From: Rhodanobacter sp. A1T4 | GTDB taxonomy: Bacteria; Pseudomonadota; Gammaproteobacteria; Xanthomonadales; Rhodanobacteraceae | DNA: 64,000 bases | Assembly: GCF_014207185.1 (NCBI RefSeq) | Contig: NZ_JACHCP010000009.1 | Span: forward strand, 1 to 64,000 | Reading direction: 5' to 3' | Shown: positions 5,933 to 14,295 of the stretch, piece by piece | How positions within the stretch are numbered: the first letter of the stretch is position 1 | Layout: each line of letters starts with the position of its first letter | Notes under the pieces: model-generated | Told to the model about the DNA's origin: nothing | Seen by the model: only the letters and a program-made list of their open reading frames with translations | Database searches by the model: none | Translations under genes and position numbers: made by a program

Positions 5933-6762
5933 TCAGGACCATTGTGACCAAAGCATGGATAGCGCCGCTTTTATGATCCGATCTCGCGCCAAAAGGTACG
6001 TGGTTGGATGCGACCCGCCCGAAACCACGACAAGTCGTAGATTGTCAGGGACGCCAGCAACCCGCAGAAACGAGAGCGGGGTCTCGCTATCCGCCGTGCC
6101 CTGGAATACGACAGCCGGCACACCCCGCGTGTTGGAAAGTGCTTCAGCCAGTGAATAGTCGTGTGGGAGGAGTCTTGAAACAGGTAGCAGTGCCAGCGGC
6201 GCCAGATACCACCGAGCGCTTAGCCGAAGGCGAATCGCTGATGAGCGCGCGGGTGCCGCGCTCTCGAGGATAAGCCCCGTCAGCTGTGACCTTGCGGCGA
6301 CGTAGGCGGCGACCATGGAACCCAACGAGCGGCCGTACACTACGACCCTCTGGCCTGGACATGTAGATTGGGCGGAAGCAACGACCCGAGCGCCTAGTGC
6401 CAAGATCTCATTCAGGTGAGACGTTCCGTGGGCACCATTTTGCCGCGGGTAGGCGACGGCCAAAACGGCGATTCCTTTAGCGGCGAATGCAGGGAATATG
6501 TCCTCCTCGTACGCCGAAAGAATGCCATGTTGGCCGGGAAAGAACACGACACATCCGACTGTCGGTTTTCCGTAGCGCCGCACCAACATGCTATTGCCGT
6601 CATCGCCGCTGATCGTTTGGAGCACTGGCGCGGTTGTATGCGCAGAGGGCGCAATGTGCGGAACACCATTGGCTCAAGCGCGAATCGCAACAAGTATGCC
6701 CCTGCGACGAAGTAAATCAGCACAAGTGCTGCAACCGTGAGAAGAAGTGTGCGGATCCTCAT
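5933..6762 (-). pseudogene. Alpha/beta hydrolase, probably broken by a frameshift
   Basis: Two minus-strand frames together look like one gene. The 5' frame encodes a membrane anchor from the ATG at 6762 (MRIRTLLLTVAALVLIYFVA...LLRFALE). The 3' frame, open from just after a TGA near 6672 down to 5933, encodes the hydrolase core with a VYGRSLGS nucleophile elbow, a QGTADSETP Asp region and a GGSHP His. The frames meet near 6670, where one extra base would join them. A GTG at 6625 could still allow translation of an anchorless protein. Substrate unknown; frameshift inferred from the sequence, sequencing error not excluded. Confidence 0.55.
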
Positions 6763-6878
6763 GATGTGGTCGACGTTCCTCAATAGCTGTCTGCCGCAGA
6801 GATGGCATATGCATCAACGCTTAAGCACAGCTGGCGAAAGCTGGCTGAGCAGAGTGACGATCGGCTGCAGGAAATCTG

Positions 6879-7799
6879 TTACGCAGTGGCGGACAACATC
6901 CGAGCGACCATCTGTGAACATACCTCTTCACTTGCAAGAAGCTGATGGCCCGCATCCGGTATGAAGTGGGTCTCACAACCAGGTATGAGGCCGGAAAACG
7001 CGCGGGCTGTTGATATGGGAACATTCGTATCCGCTGTGCCATGCCACATGAATACCGGAACCGTCAGCCTTTTGAGGTCGAGGTGCCAAGGGCGGCTCAC
7101 AAGTAAAAGGTCGCGATACGCGCCGTCGCCGCCTTGGCGAAAAATTTCTCTCGCTTGCATCCTTGCGTGTTCAGGATCTTGCGCTTCAAAAACACGCCTG
7201 TCCCATTCTGGCAATCGTAACCTTGCAAGCCGTTTCGACTTCAAACGTTCCAATTTCTCTGAGTCCTTTGAACCGAGCTCCGGCCGTTGCTTCTTAATGG
7301 ATTTGGCATTGATTGCGAACAGCACTCTCAAAATCAACGGCGCGTAGTTCGCCAGAAAAAAAGCAACTCTGTTTCCTGAATTCATCTCCTTCGATGAAGG
7401 CATTATCTCGGGCGGTCCCCCACTGCAAAGCAGCGTTGCAGACAATACTCGTTCTGGGGCATGAATCGCGCAAGCAATGGCATAGGGACCACCACCCGAC
7501 CCACCTGCAACGTGGTACCACGCAAGGCCGAGATGGTCAGCCAGTTCCTCTACATCCGTGGCCCAATCCATGATTGTTCGTCTGGGGGCTGGATCGGAAA
7601 TCCCATAGCCAGGTCGCTCGGGAACAATCACGCGTGCGTCGTTTTCCTTGATCCATGACGCGGTCTCCAACCGCGTCATGAAGCGGCAGCCGGGTGTGCC
7701 ATGAAACAGCAGCAATGGAATGCCATCAGGTTTGCCATATTCGGCGAAGCCGAGCTTTCTCCCGTCCTTGAGCCTTATGACATTGTCTTGCATTGGCAT
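6879..7799 (-). CDS. Alpha/beta hydrolase (306 aa)
   Basis: A complete alpha/beta-hydrolase-fold protein. The oxyanion motif LLFHGTPG lies at about residues 30-37, the nucleophile elbow is GGSGGG with Ser near 101, the acid is probably Asp in WHGTADTN, and the base is His in DAGHQL. There is no signal peptide, so it should be cytosolic. Likely chemistry is hydrolysis of an ester, lactone or epoxide, but no substrate can be deduced. It shares strand with the broken hydrolase downstream and with the winged-helix regulator upstream (41 bp gap), which suggests a regulated unit. Confidence 0.85.
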   Translation of the reverse strand: MPMQDNVIRLKDGRKLGFAEYGKPDGIPLLLFHGTPGCRFMTRLETASWIKENDARVIVPERPGYGISDPAPRRTIMDWATDVEELADHLGLAWYHVAGGSGGGPYAIACAIHAPERVLSATLLCSGGPPEIMPSSKEMNSGNRVAFFLANYAPLILRVLFAINAKSIKKQRPELGSKDSEKLERLKSKRLARLRLPEWDRRVFEAQDPEHARMQAREIFRQGGDGAYRDLLLVSRPWHLDLKRLTVPVFMWHGTADTNVPISTARAFSGLIPGCETHFIPDAGHQLLASEEVCSQMVARMLSATA

Positions 7800-7839
7800 T
7801 CCTTTGATTGATTGCTCACTGAATTAATGAACGATGGAT

Positions 7840-8388
7840 TCAACGCGCTTTCGTGGGCTTTTCTGGGAGCGTGACGATAGATACCGTTCGCCGTATCCGA
7901 TGCTGCGCAGGCTTGTGCTCAGCAAACTTTTTGACGAGTGCCGCCAACCCTTTCATGAAGCTGGCGAATTCCTCGGGTGTCGCAAGGATAGGAATCTGCA
8001 AATAGTGAACGTCATCGCCCACCACATCGATATCACCGGTCCGGGTATAGCGGCCAAAGTCCTCTAGCAACGAGGCGACAAAGATCGAGAAGTACTTCTG
8101 GTGAGTTTCTGGATCGATGGCTTTAATTTCTTCTTTGGTCAATCTGACGGTGCCGGGATCGATTCGATAGCTACGTTCCAAGGCACCACGCACGGGGGTT
8201 TCCGAAGCGACCGTCAAGACGCCCGCCTCGGTCAATCGGTTCAAATGCCTGTAAAGCGTGGCTTGCGGGATGTCGTGAAGATCTTTTGCCAAGTCCCGAA
8301 CGGTAAGGTTCGCTCTTCCTGCAAAAGCCCGCACGATCCTCAGGCGGATCGGGTGGACCAACACATCCAGAACGGTTTTTTTGGCCAA
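7840..8388 (-). CDS. Winged-helix (ArsR-like) transcriptional regulator (182 aa)
   Basis: The N-terminal 70 residues form a winged helix: LVHPIRLRIVRAF, then LTVRDLAKDLHDIPQATLYRHLNRLTEAG as helix-turn-helix, and a wing around ASETPVRG. The remaining helical part resembles the sensor/dimer region of ArsR-like regulators. It starts with TTG, and a perfect 8-bp inverted repeat lies 12-31 bp upstream, so self-regulation is likely. It is immediately upstream of the hydrolase gene on the same strand and probably controls it. The signal it senses is unknown. Confidence 0.8.
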   Translation of the reverse strand: MAKKTVLDVLVHPIRLRIVRAFAGRANLTVRDLAKDLHDIPQATLYRHLNRLTEAGVLTVASETPVRGALERSYRIDPGTVRLTKEEIKAIDPETHQKYFSIFVASLLEDFGRYTRTGDIDVVGDDVHYLQIPILATPEEFASFMKGLAALVKKFAEHKPAQHRIRRTVSIVTLPEKPTKAR

Positions 8389-8399
8389 AGGAAAATAAT

Positions 8400-8419
8400 C
8401 GTTATCAATTGTGATAACG
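8400..8419. promoter_or_regulatory. Operator-like inverted repeat upstream of the winged-helix regulator
   Basis: CGTTATCA and TGATAACG form perfect 8-bp arms around ATTG. The position just ahead of the regulator start fits a dimeric winged-helix repressor binding over its own promoter. Binding itself is inferred. Confidence 0.55.
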
Positions 8420-8521
8420 GTAGTCCGATCATATTGCCGATGTCAAACGGGTCATGCCCACAAGACTTTGGACATTGCAGGGATTAGCCGCATACCGTCG
8501 ACTGGTGCGATCTGACAGGTA

Positions 8522-8578
8522 CCGCAATGGCAGTTTTGCGGCCCGCATTTGAAGCACCTGACCGGCCGTTGTTGGCCG
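8522..8578 (+). repeat. Diverged direct repeat, copy B
   Basis: Counterpart of 5794-5851 in direct orientation. Shared blocks are GCAATGGC, TTTGCGGC, GCATTTG, GACC.GCCG and TGTTGGCCG. Confidence 0.5.
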
Positions 8579-8759
8579 ATTCTGTTGAAAAACTCCGACT
8601 TAACAAATAGACGTCCAAATTTTGAATCGCGACGGCAACGACAATTCGATTCTGTACAAATTTACACATTCAGGTCGACAGAAAGCGATTGTCGCGGCCG
8701 GATTTTCTCGCTGTTAAACGATCTCAAGTTTTCGAAGCGAGTTTTTCACACTATCGGCC
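8574..8759. repeat. Possible 186 bp MITE-like element with imperfect terminal inverted repeats
   Basis: GGCCGAT...TGAAAAACTC at 8574-8595 and its near-reverse complement at 8739-8759 face each other. The inside is AT-richer than the surroundings and has no gene. The rest of the 8389-9007 gap, from 8760 to 9007, shows nothing I can identify; the frames crossing it look like chance. Confidence 0.35.
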
Positions 8760-9007
8760 GATCTGGGATCGGTCGCGCAGATCTTCGCGGTGGTCTCTTG
8801 TCAGATCTTCGCCGACCGGAAGGAATCACTGGAGCATGCCGTTCAATCGCCCGCGGGGTGGCAGGTTTGGTAGCATTTTGGCTGGTGGGTTTGACAGCAT
8901 TTCCGGTGGCCGACTTGAGTGTGGAATCGACGGCGGCTTTGATCGAAATACGCAATCAGCTGACAGAAGAACCAAGTAGCGATCCCGGATCGCTCGTTGC
9001 CGTAAAT

Positions 9008-9763
9008 CTAAGTACGTAGGATGGTGATGCCCAATGCAGCCAGCGGCGCCGTCAATGCTTCAGGCGTTTCGCGTTCAACCACAATGGTGCTGGCCGCAGT
9101 GACTTCTGCTATGACGTAGGCGGAGGCAGAGTTGATCTTCTCTGCCGAGGCAAGCACCACAACCTCGGCGGCACGCGCAGCCAGTGCACGCTTGATGTAC
9201 GCCTCTTCCAGATCGCCCGTACTCAGTCCTGCCGTGGGATGCACGCCGGTGACGCCCATGAAGTACACGTCAGCACGAATATGTCCGATAGCCTCGATTG
9301 CCACGGCTCCTACCGTAACGACCGAATGCTTGAACAGGCGACCGCCGATCAGCACCACCTCGATGTGGGGATGACCAACCAGCTCAACGGCGATGCTGGG
9401 GCTGTGCGTGACAACCGTTGCCTGAAGCGTTGAAGGCAACTGCTTTGCCAACTGAACCGACGTGGTGCCGCCATCGAGGATGACGACCTGTCCGGGCAAG
9501 ATCAGTTCTGCCGCTTTGCGCGCGATGGCCGACTTAGCCACCGTACTGATCTGCTGCCGCTGTACAAAATCGGCGGCAGCTGGAGATGAAGGCAATGCCC
9601 CACCATGCACGCGCTGCAGCAATCCATCGCTGGCCAACTCGCGCAAGTCTCGACGAATGGTGTCTTCGGACACGCCGAAGGATTCGCTAAGTGCCTTGGC
9701 AATAACCTGACCGTCACGTTTGAGCGCGGCAAGAATGGCTTTTTTGCGATGAGTCGTCAGCAT
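9008..9763 (-). CDS. DeoR-family transcriptional repressor (251 aa)
   Basis: The start MLTTHRKKAILAAL fits the family; a frame extension upstream overlaps the divergent gene and is not needed. Residues about 5-60 form the DeoR winged helix, with SESFGVSEDTIRRDLREL and LLQRVHGGAL. The C-terminal sugar-phosphate isomerase-like sensor has VILDGGTTSVQLAKQLP, VVLIGGRL and FMGVTGVHPTAGLSTGD, so it probably responds to a phosphosugar. It diverges from the Nudix gene across an 83 bp gap that probably holds both promoters and the operator. Its regulon is otherwise unknown. Confidence 0.85.
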   Translation of the reverse strand: MLTTHRKKAILAALKRDGQVIAKALSESFGVSEDTIRRDLRELASDGLLQRVHGGALPSSPAAADFVQRQQISTVAKSAIARKAAELILPGQVVILDGGTTSVQLAKQLPSTLQATVVTHSPSIAVELVGHPHIEVVLIGGRLFKHSVVTVGAVAIEAIGHIRADVYFMGVTGVHPTAGLSTGDLEEAYIKRALAARAAEVVVLASAEKINSASAYVIAEVTAASTIVVERETPEALTAPLAALGITILRT

Positions 9764-9846
9764 GACATTTGCACGAAAATAATTGACATTGCATGATAAT
9801 GCACGATAAGGTTTTTCGCGTGTCCTGTCCAGACAAGAGTCGTGCA

Positions 9847-10449
9847 ATGACTGAAACCGCCGATCGGGTACGCGTCATCGAGAGCCATGTGCTGTCCGAC
9901 GATTGGTATCTATTGAAGAAGACGGTATTCGATTTCCGCCGCGCTGATGGCCGCTGGCAGCGCCAGCAACGCGAGACCTATGACCGTGGCAACGGTGCCA
10001 CGTTATTGCTCTATCAACTGACCTCGCGGCAGATTGTCCTGATCCGTCAGTTTCGTTTCCCTACCTACGTCAATGGCCACACCGGCATGATGATCGAAGC
10101 ACCCGCTGGCCTGCTCGATCAAGCCACGCCAGAGCGGCGAATCCGCGCCGAGGTGGAAGAAGAAACAGGCTATCGCGTCGGTGAGGTGCGCAAAGTCTTC
10201 GAAGCGTTCATGAGCCCCGGATCAGTCACCGAAAAATTGTTTTTCTTTGTCGCTGAGTACGATGCGACATCGAAGGTTGGCACAGGCGGGGGCATTGAAG
10301 CCGAGGGCGAAGACATCGAAGTACTGGAGCTTCCATTCGATGAAGCGCTGGCGATGGTTCGTCACGGCGAGATCGTCGACGGCAAAACCATCATGCTGCT
10401 TCAATACGCGGCGCTGCATATTTTTGATGCGCCAGAGCACGTCCCTTGA
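9847..10449 (+). CDS. nudK: Nudix hydrolase, NudK/GDP-mannose pyrophosphatase-like (200 aa)
   Basis: The Nudix box reads G-L-L-D-x4-E-x2-I-R-A-E-V-E-E-E-T-G-Y at about residues 98-119, with the acidic residues needed for Mg2+ binding. The DWYLLKKTVFDF start, QRETYDRGNGATLLLY, and EAFMSPGSVTEKLFFFVAEY match the NudK/ADP-sugar pyrophosphatase group, which hydrolyses nucleotide sugars to sugar phosphate and nucleotide. A longer frame opens at 9793, but the ATG at 9847 gives the usual family length of about 190-200 residues. The exact substrate (GDP-mannose or ADP-ribose) is an inference. It may be controlled by the adjacent DeoR regulator. Confidence 0.8.
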   Translation: MTETADRVRVIESHVLSDDWYLLKKTVFDFRRADGRWQRQQRETYDRGNGATLLLYQLTSRQIVLIRQFRFPTYVNGHTGMMIEAPAGLLDQATPERRIRAEVEEETGYRVGEVRKVFEAFMSPGSVTEKLFFFVAEYDATSKVGTGGGIEAEGEDIEVLELPFDEALAMVRHGEIVDGKTIMLLQYAALHIFDAPEHVP

Positions 10450-10844
10450 CGCCATGACAGCACCAGCAGCGAGCTAAAGTAACAGCTCAGCACCACCACA
10501 AACACTACAGTGCGTCGACGCAACTCATGCGCGTCGCTGAATTTCTCTCGCCCTACTCTCACCATTGGTATCGTTTGATTGCACCGCGCCGACGTGATGT
10601 CGAGCGTAGTCAGTTCCAATGCAAGGCGATGAGTTTGCCGGTGTGCCTGGGCCGTGCTTGCAGCATTAGATCGCACCTGCACCAAACCAACTTGCACCAG
10701 TGCACGAAGATGGTAATAGAGGCCATCTTCGCGGCGACCGAGTTGTGATGCGAGTTCCGCAACCATCGCTGCAACACCCAAGGCCTGAATCGCAGTAGCA
10801 AGTTCAGCACGAATTGGCGTGGTCAGCGCAGCGATCTTTTGCAT
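10401..10844 (-). pseudogene. HTH regulator, apparently truncated after the DNA-binding domain
   Basis: Residues 1-60 (MQKIAALTTPIRAELATAIQ, then VAELASQLGRREDGLYYHLRALVQVGLV) form an ArsR-like winged helix. After about residue 65 the sequence loses domain character and runs as Arg/Val-rich text into the 3' end of the Nudix gene on the other strand, overlapping it by 49 bp. This suggests loss of the original C-terminal part by frameshift or deletion. A 24-bp stretch with TTGAA...TTCAA ends at 10899-10922, between this gene and the protease, may be an operator. Alternatively a short DNA-binding protein is still made. Confidence 0.5.
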
Positions 10845-10971
10845 CCTCAATGAGACTGTTCACGAGTTTTCTCTATGCCATCAGTTGGCTTGTCCATTTT
10901 GAAATTCAATGAAATTATTCAATTAAGCATTTTTTCGCACAAGCACCTGAATCGTCAAAACGGAGATGAAC

Positions 10972-12849
10972 ATGACGCACAGACTGCCCTTAAAGGCATT
11001 ACTTGGCACAGTTGCTTTATTTCTTGCAGTGATGGCTCACGCCGACGATGCAAATACCGTATTTGAGCGCTTCAAGGCAGCAAGCGGTGGTGCAATATGG
11101 GATGGCGTACATTCACTGCAGAGCGTCGGCACAGTGAAAGCAGGCGGGCTTAACGGCGAATTCCATATGACTCAGGATCTTCTGACAGGCCGCTCCAGCG
11201 AAAGCTACAAGGCCGGCCCGATTGATGGTGCGCAAGGCTATGACGGGAAGCGATCGTGGGAACGCGAGCCCGGCAGCGAAGTCGCCGTGCATGATGCTCC
11301 TGAAGCGATCAGGCGCGCGCGAAGCTCAGCGTGGGTCGATGCGCATGGTTATTGGTATCCGCAACGTATTGCCGCAGTCTATGGAAAAGTGGAAATACGC
11401 GAGCTTGAGGGCAAGAGTTATAGCGTTATCGAAGCAACGCCTGATAAGGGGGATCCAATCACGTTATGGATCGCGGCTGACACCGGTCTCCTTGCACGCA
11501 TCGTCCAACGTCAAGGTCAGGACATCTCAACGACGGTGCTTGACGATTATCGCGATGTCGATGGCGTGCGTTTGCCGTTTCGCTATCTTACCGACCTGAC
11601 CGACGCCGCTGGTCGCACGGATCCGCGCAACCACGAAGAAATCCAAATCAACCACATCAATGCCAATATCGCGGTATCCAATAGCGACTTTGCCGTCCCT
11701 GCAATGGTCTCTACTGCGCATATCGGTGACGCCAGTGGCATCACCAGCATTTCGTTTGATCTGGTCAACAACCATATTTATGTCAACGGCGCAGTGGATG
11801 GCAAGCCAGCACGTTTCATGGTCGATACCGGCGGTCAAAACTTGCTCACGCCATCGGCGGCGAAGAAATTCGGATTGAACAGCGAAGGCAAAATGGCCGC
11901 AGGTGGAGTGGGAGAGAAAAACATCGATCTGGCGTTTGCTCGCGCGAAGCAAGTAAGCGTCGGTACGGCAACCCTCGCAAATCCGGTGTTCTTGGTAGTT
12001 GATCTAGGTGAACTGCCGAAGGTCGAAGGCGTTACGTTAGATGGTCTTGTTGGCTACGAGATGTTCCAGCGATTCGGCGTAAAAATAGATTACGCAAAAA
12101 GGCAGCTGACGCTTTCTGACCCGAAGAAGTTTTTACCGCCGCCGGGCTCTACTGCGCTGGCATTCGACTTCGATGGTCATATGCCGATCGTGTCCGGTGT
12201 ATTGGACAACATACCGGTGCGACTCAGTGTCGACACGGGTTCGCGCGACTCACTAACCATGAGCGCACCGTTTGTACATGCGCACGGTCTGATCGAAAAA
12301 TACCAGGCTGCGCCAGAAAGCGTAACTGGTTGGGGGGTCGGCGGAGCATCACGCGGACACCCGGCTCGGCTGGGCGAGCTGCGGCTCGGCAACCAGAGCA
12401 TCAACAATATTGCGGGCGACTTGTTCACCGGCACCAAGGGTGGCTTCACGAATCCCGACCAGGCGGGCAATCTCGGTGGTGGCGTGTTATGGCATTTTGT
12501 CGTTGCATTCGATTATGCAAACAAGAAAATGTACCTCGCACCAAACGCCGACTTTGGCAAACCCGACGCTTTCGATCGTAGCGGCCTGTGGCTGCTCACG
12601 GACAATGACACGCTGAAAGTCGCCGATGTTGCCAAAGATAGCGCGGCTGAGCGTGCAGGTTTGCATGTCGATGACCGCATTCAATCAATCGATGGTGCGC
12701 CAATTTCCACAAAGTCACTCGCGGACTGGCGCCGTCAATTACGCGAACTGCCAGTTGGCACGAGAATGACTGTTGAATTTGAGCGCGGCAATAAAAGCAG
12801 TGACACAACACTGATCTTGGCCGATCGGATTCCAGCCACGATGAAATAA
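10972..12849 (+). CDS. Secreted two-domain aspartyl protease-like protein with C-terminal PDZ domain (625 aa)
   Basis: The start at 10972 is preceded by GGAG at 7 bp and gives MTHRLPLKALLGTVALFLAVMAHA, a signal peptide. Residues about 28-250 resemble an outer-membrane lipoprotein-sorting-like beta domain. Two retropepsin-like domains follow, with catalytic-type FMVDTGG near 284 and SVDTGS near 420. A PDZ domain closes the protein (VAKDSAAERAGLHVDDRIQSIDG, about 550-615). Proteins of this plan are predicted periplasmic aspartyl proteases; two DTG motifs in one chain could form a single active site as in pepsin. The target is unknown. Divergent from the HTH regulator. Confidence 0.8.
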   Translation: MTHRLPLKALLGTVALFLAVMAHADDANTVFERFKAASGGAIWDGVHSLQSVGTVKAGGLNGEFHMTQDLLTGRSSESYKAGPIDGAQGYDGKRSWEREPGSEVAVHDAPEAIRRARSSAWVDAHGYWYPQRIAAVYGKVEIRELEGKSYSVIEATPDKGDPITLWIAADTGLLARIVQRQGQDISTTVLDDYRDVDGVRLPFRYLTDLTDAAGRTDPRNHEEIQINHINANIAVSNSDFAVPAMVSTAHIGDASGITSISFDLVNNHIYVNGAVDGKPARFMVDTGGQNLLTPSAAKKFGLNSEGKMAAGGVGEKNIDLAFARAKQVSVGTATLANPVFLVVDLGELPKVEGVTLDGLVGYEMFQRFGVKIDYAKRQLTLSDPKKFLPPPGSTALAFDFDGHMPIVSGVLDNIPVRLSVDTGSRDSLTMSAPFVHAHGLIEKYQAAPESVTGWGVGGASRGHPARLGELRLGNQSINNIAGDLFTGTKGGFTNPDQAGNLGGGVLWHFVVAFDYANKKMYLAPNADFGKPDAFDRSGLWLLTDNDTLKVADVAKDSAAERAGLHVDDRIQSIDGAPISTKSLADWRRQLRELPVGTRMTVEFERGNKSSDTTLILADRIPATMK

Positions 12850-12850
12850 T

Positions 12851-12958
12851 CCGCACAACGTCAAAACCAAACCGGCCGCCTTCTTCACATCGGATCGCGC
12901 CGCCTCAATCAACGGCACGGAATTCGTGATCGATAGCGGAACGGTACCGACGGACTGA
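12851..12958 (+). pseudogene. C-terminal remnant of a short-chain dehydrogenase/reductase
   Basis: Translated in frame with the TGA at 12956, the segment gives FFTSDRAASINGTEFVIDSG and then TVPTD. This is the typical C-terminus of SDR oxidoreductases (ASDxAxxINGxxxxIDGG). Nothing upstream in this frame belongs to an SDR; the protease gene ends immediately before it. The fragment is a relic of a deleted gene and marks a past deletion or insertion junction. Confidence 0.6.
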
Positions 12959-13061
12959 TACGGAATTTTGGGGCGCCGTCACGGGTTAACATAAGGCAAG
13001 TCTCAAACAGGTCCGACGGGCTGGTGTTTGAACCACGCTCCGACTCCAAGGATCTGCTGCC

Positions 13062-14267
13062 ATGTCATCCTCTCCACCTGCTGAACCCGGCATTCGCGCC
13101 GTCGCGCCACACGGTGTCGGCATTGCCGAAATCTCGCTGGCGCTGGGAGGGTTGGCGATCGGTACGGCCGAATTCGCCGCCATGGGTGTGCTTCCCGAGA
13201 TTTCCAGGGATCTTGGCGTTTCCGTGCCACAGGCAGGTCATCTGATCAGTGCCTATGCGCTGGGCGTGGTGGTCGGTGCGCCGGCGATCACGATCCTGAT
13301 GGCGCGTACACCGCGCAAGGCGTTGCTCGTTGGCTTGATGCTGTTGTATGCCGTGGGCAATTTTGCGACAACGATTTTCCACAGCTACGGCGCGGTTCTC
13401 GTCTCGCGCTTCGTTGCCGGCCTTCCGCACGGTGCGTATTTCGGCGTGGCGTCGCTGGTGGCCGCTGCGATGGTGCCGCCATCCAAACGGGGCGAAGCCA
13501 TCGGCAAGGTCATCATGGGGTTGAGCGTGGCCAATGTGCTTGGCGTGCCGGCGGCGACCTGGCTTGGCGAGACGTTTGGTTGGCGCTCGACATTCATGGC
13601 CGTGGCGGTTATCGCGTTTCTTACGGCCGCAATGATTTATGTTTTCGTGCCGAGCGTGACAGCAGATAAAAACGCCAGCCCGCTGACCGAGCTGGGTGCG
13701 TTGAAGCGGCCGCAGGTCTGGCTGACACTGCTCGCGGCGGCTATCGGCTTCGGCGGCATATTTGCGGTCTACAGTTACATCACACCCCTGCTAACCGAGG
13801 TAACCCATCTGCCGCTGACGCGTGTACCGCTGATGTTGAGCTTGATCGGGATTGGCATGGTGGTGGGAAGCATCGTCTGCGGAAAACTCGCTGACCGCTG
13901 GCTCAAGGGCACGATGATCGGTATGTACGCCTTTACCGCGCTCATACTGACCATCCTGGTCTTCGTGGCGCACTCGGCTTCGACCATGATTGCCGTACTG
14001 TTTCTGATCGGTGTCTGCACGATGGTGACAGTGAGTTTTCAAGCACGCCTGATGGATGTCGCGGGCCATGCCCAATCGCTGGCTGCTGCACTGAACCACA
14101 GCGCGTTCAATATCGCCAACGCCCTCGGCGCATGGCTGGGTGGCATAGCCATTGCCGCCGGCTATGGATGGACGTCGACCGGCTGGGTGGGTCTGGGCCT
14201 GTCGCTCATTGGTATCGGCGTGCTGATCTGGTCGTTCGCGCTCGACCGGAGAAAAATCTCCGCTTGA
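13062..14267 (+). CDS. MFS transporter, AraJ/DHA1-like efflux permease (401 aa)
   Basis: Twelve predicted membrane helices, with the DHA1 signatures of the AraJ-like group: GTAEFAAMGVLPEISRDLGVS at the first helix, ARTPRKALL in the 2-3 loop, and SRFVAGLPHGAYFGVASLVAA in helices 4-5. These proteins export sugars or small drugs using the proton gradient, so this is an inner-membrane antiporter of unknown substrate. The first 20 residues are a hydrophilic extension. It stands alone, with the 3' end facing the DUF4105 gene. Confidence 0.85.
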   Translation: MSSSPPAEPGIRAVAPHGVGIAEISLALGGLAIGTAEFAAMGVLPEISRDLGVSVPQAGHLISAYALGVVVGAPAITILMARTPRKALLVGLMLLYAVGNFATTIFHSYGAVLVSRFVAGLPHGAYFGVASLVAAAMVPPSKRGEAIGKVIMGLSVANVLGVPAATWLGETFGWRSTFMAVAVIAFLTAAMIYVFVPSVTADKNASPLTELGALKRPQVWLTLLAAAIGFGGIFAVYSYITPLLTEVTHLPLTRVPLMLSLIGIGMVVGSIVCGKLADRWLKGTMIGMYAFTALILTILVFVAHSASTMIAVLFLIGVCTMVTVSFQARLMDVAGHAQSLAAALNHSAFNIANALGAWLGGIAIAAGYGWTSTGWVGLGLSLIGIGVLIWSFALDRRKISA

Positions 14268-14295
14268 ACCTCAATGCGCCCACGCCAGTTTCATC

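Noticed and set aside
8549-9019. 156-codon plus-strand frame upstream of the DeoR gene
   Set aside because: It crosses the inverted-repeat element, has no domain-like sequence and no start signal; likely chance.
12984-12990. GGTTAAC, the core expected for a cassette beginning at attC14
   Set aside because: It lies 7.6 kb away, has no attC arms after it, and a 7-mer is expected by chance at this density.
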